The position numbers and the translations under genes are program-made. The notes below the pieces were generated by a model, which saw only the letters and a list, made by a program, of their open reading frames with translations, ran no database searches and was not told where the DNA came from. Positions 62,717 to 64,000 of a stretch of 64,000 nt of DNA are shown here, one piece after another (positions within the stretch are counted from its first letter, which is position 1; each line of letters opens with the position of its first letter). Source of the DNA: Chlorokybus atmophyticus (Eukaryota > Streptophyta > Chlorokybophyceae > Chlorokybales > Chlorokybaceae); NCBI GenBank assembly GCA_009103225.1, contig RHPI01002090.1:1674707-1738706 (forward strand), in the 5' to 3' direction.

Positions 62717-63437
62717 AGTGACCACGCAATCATGGATGCTGACACTGCCGCTGGGCTTGAATTTCTCAGGTTTGTTCAGAGCTGTAATCGGCAGCCCTGC
62801 TGATGCACCAGCTGCTGAAGTAGCACCCGCCACCTGTTGGCGCAGCGCCACCACCTCAGACTACATATCATCGAGGCGTGCCGCCAACTTCACTATGTCT
62901 GTTAACTTGTTTTTCGAGTCAGGTCTCAAGTACCAGAACACGTCCTTGCAACGCCGTGAGGTTTCTACTACCAAGTTGGCCAAAGTTTCAAACATGAGAG
63001 CAGCCACTCTCGGATCACCTCGTACGAGTGGTGGGATTTTGTTCGTCAACTCGTGCTCAAGCATGCGGATCACCATCTCCTTGTTTGCGCGAGGGAGAGT
63101 GGCAAAGTTTGTCTCATACTCATCACGAATTCTGCGCCCATGCATCCCACGTTGCCAGACGAAGGTGAGGGTGGGCAGCAAGCAGAGCCTTACGCTGTAA
63201 GGCATACTTTTCAATGGCCCCGCTTATGACACTTTGTGTGTCCCTTGTAGCTGGTCCACTCTGAGTAGACTGATTGGGAGAAGCTCCGCTATCTTGCTCC
63301 CTCCTTGTCACTCTCAGTAGCTTGTAGCTTTCACTTATATCCGAGTCTCTCACTTTGTCATCACTCAATGGTTGGTATGATGACGATGAGCCAGAGACGG
63401 CTTATTACTTGTCACCTCCCTCTCCTTGGTCAGCCAT
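62717..63437 (-). pseudogene. Element 1: 5' part of gag
   Basis: A start ATG is at 63437 (MADQGEGGDK), followed at once by two stop codons. Downstream frames carry the gag helix region (NFATLPRANKEMVIRMLEHE) homologous to element 2's gag. It ends where element 2 is inserted. Confidence 0.85.
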
Positions 63438-63975
63438 CTGCCTAAGGATTCGCGTTAGCAAGTGCACGAATACATAGATTGTGCACTGCTAAATTGGCAA
63501 ATGCTAGTAAATTTGTCTCGTCAAGTCTCAAGGGGTTAATGTGGGGTATAGTGCCCCAACAAGAGCTCTCTACACACCACTCAACTAGACACTCACTCTG
63601 CAACTAACCACACGCAAATCCACGCGACGGTTCACGAGCTATGGCTGCTCAAGTTTTCACTTTGTACTACAACCCAGCTCAACTCACAATGGTAATTGAC
63701 ACACGGGGTGCCGAAATCTCGTTAAACTGACCTTACAGGCTGAAATCGACTAGTTGTGAGTTTAATATCGGTTGCCCAAAATGACTCTGGCGGCCTCACC
63801 GCACTTACTAGCGGTCGGAACAGCCGATGGAGCCACTAGACTGCCCCAAAGGGATTTGTATTTTTGTTTTTGAATATATAACCCTTTACACCACCACGAA
63901 TCCACGTGGTGGCAAGCACACACAAGTGAAGCAAAATATGTTATCTCACTAGGTGATGTGCCGAGATGCATTGCT

Positions 63976-64000
63976 GGGGGGGGGGGGGGGGGGGGGGGGG
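63976..64000. repeat. Poly-G run at window edge
   Basis: 25 G residues run to the last base. With the other long G/C runs, one containing an N, this suggests a stretch that is hard to sequence or assemble. Confidence 0.9.

Larger units (their letters stand above)
49755..63975 (-). mobile_element. Ty3/gypsy chromovirus-type element 1 (disrupted, 5' end outside window)
   Basis: On the minus strand, gag starts at 63437 and runs to 62717. It is interrupted by element 2 (56127-62711) and continues from 56121 through zinc knuckle, protease, reverse transcriptase, RNase H, integrase and chromodomain to the polypurine tract and 3' LTR (50082-49755). A 1.5-kb DNA element (52167-53651) splits reverse transcriptase from RNase H. 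The window ends in the leader, so the 5' LTR is not seen. The left flank 5-mer GTGCT (49750-49754) should recur beyond the 5' LTR. Confidence 0.88.

Overview
The window is nuclear DNA from a photosynthetic eukaryote, most likely a green alga (Chlorophyta). Its genes are split by many short GT-AG introns, usually ending in GCAG. It encodes a plastid-type starch synthase and a Rieske oxygenase, and its ribosomal and nucleolar proteins are closest to plant and algal forms as far as I can recall. The species cannot be fixed from sequence alone. I derived exon boundaries by matching splice sites and reading phases by eye, and junctions that remain uncertain are marked.

Gene-rich part (1-47 kb). 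In order: RRP12 (+, ribosome assembly); a type II membrane protein with a kinase-like fold (-); an LEA-like stress protein (+) with ACGT-core upstream motifs; an acidic protein with SUMO-interacting-motif-like segments (+); a 59-residue membrane protein (-) divergent from RPS21 (+); NDC1 nucleoporin (-) divergent from a DBP2/DDX5-type DEAD-box helicase (+); a bacterial-type SUI1/YciH factor (-) divergent from starch synthase IV (+); an unidentified gene (+); a plastid Rieske oxygenase (-); a long repeat-rich gap; and a small unidentified gene with an acidic tail (-). Several neighbours share promoter regions of about 200-750 bp, and tail-to-tail spacing can be as short as 158 bp.

Repeat parts (11.4-15.2 kb and 49.7-64 kb). 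Three mobile families recur: chromodomain-bearing Ty3/gypsy retrotransposons; miniature terminal-repeat retroelements of about 525 bp that carry a tRNA-like segment; and a non-coding DNA element of about 1.5 kb that begins GTCGCA and has a strong internal hairpin. The right end is a three-level nest. A minus-strand gypsy element (1) was hit by the 1.5-kb DNA element and by a plus-strand gypsy element (2), and a miniature element then landed in element 2's 3' LTR. Two of these insertions have exact 5-bp target duplications. Both gypsy copies are broken by stops, frameshifts and lost catalytic residues. The window ends in a poly-G run inside element 1, so that element's 5' LTR is not seen.

The most novel candidates are the GTCGCA element family with its covarying hairpin, the miniature retroelements that appear to use the gypsy machinery, and the unassigned kinase-like, SIM-like and 59-residue proteins. 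No CRISPR array, rRNA gene or intact tRNA gene was found.
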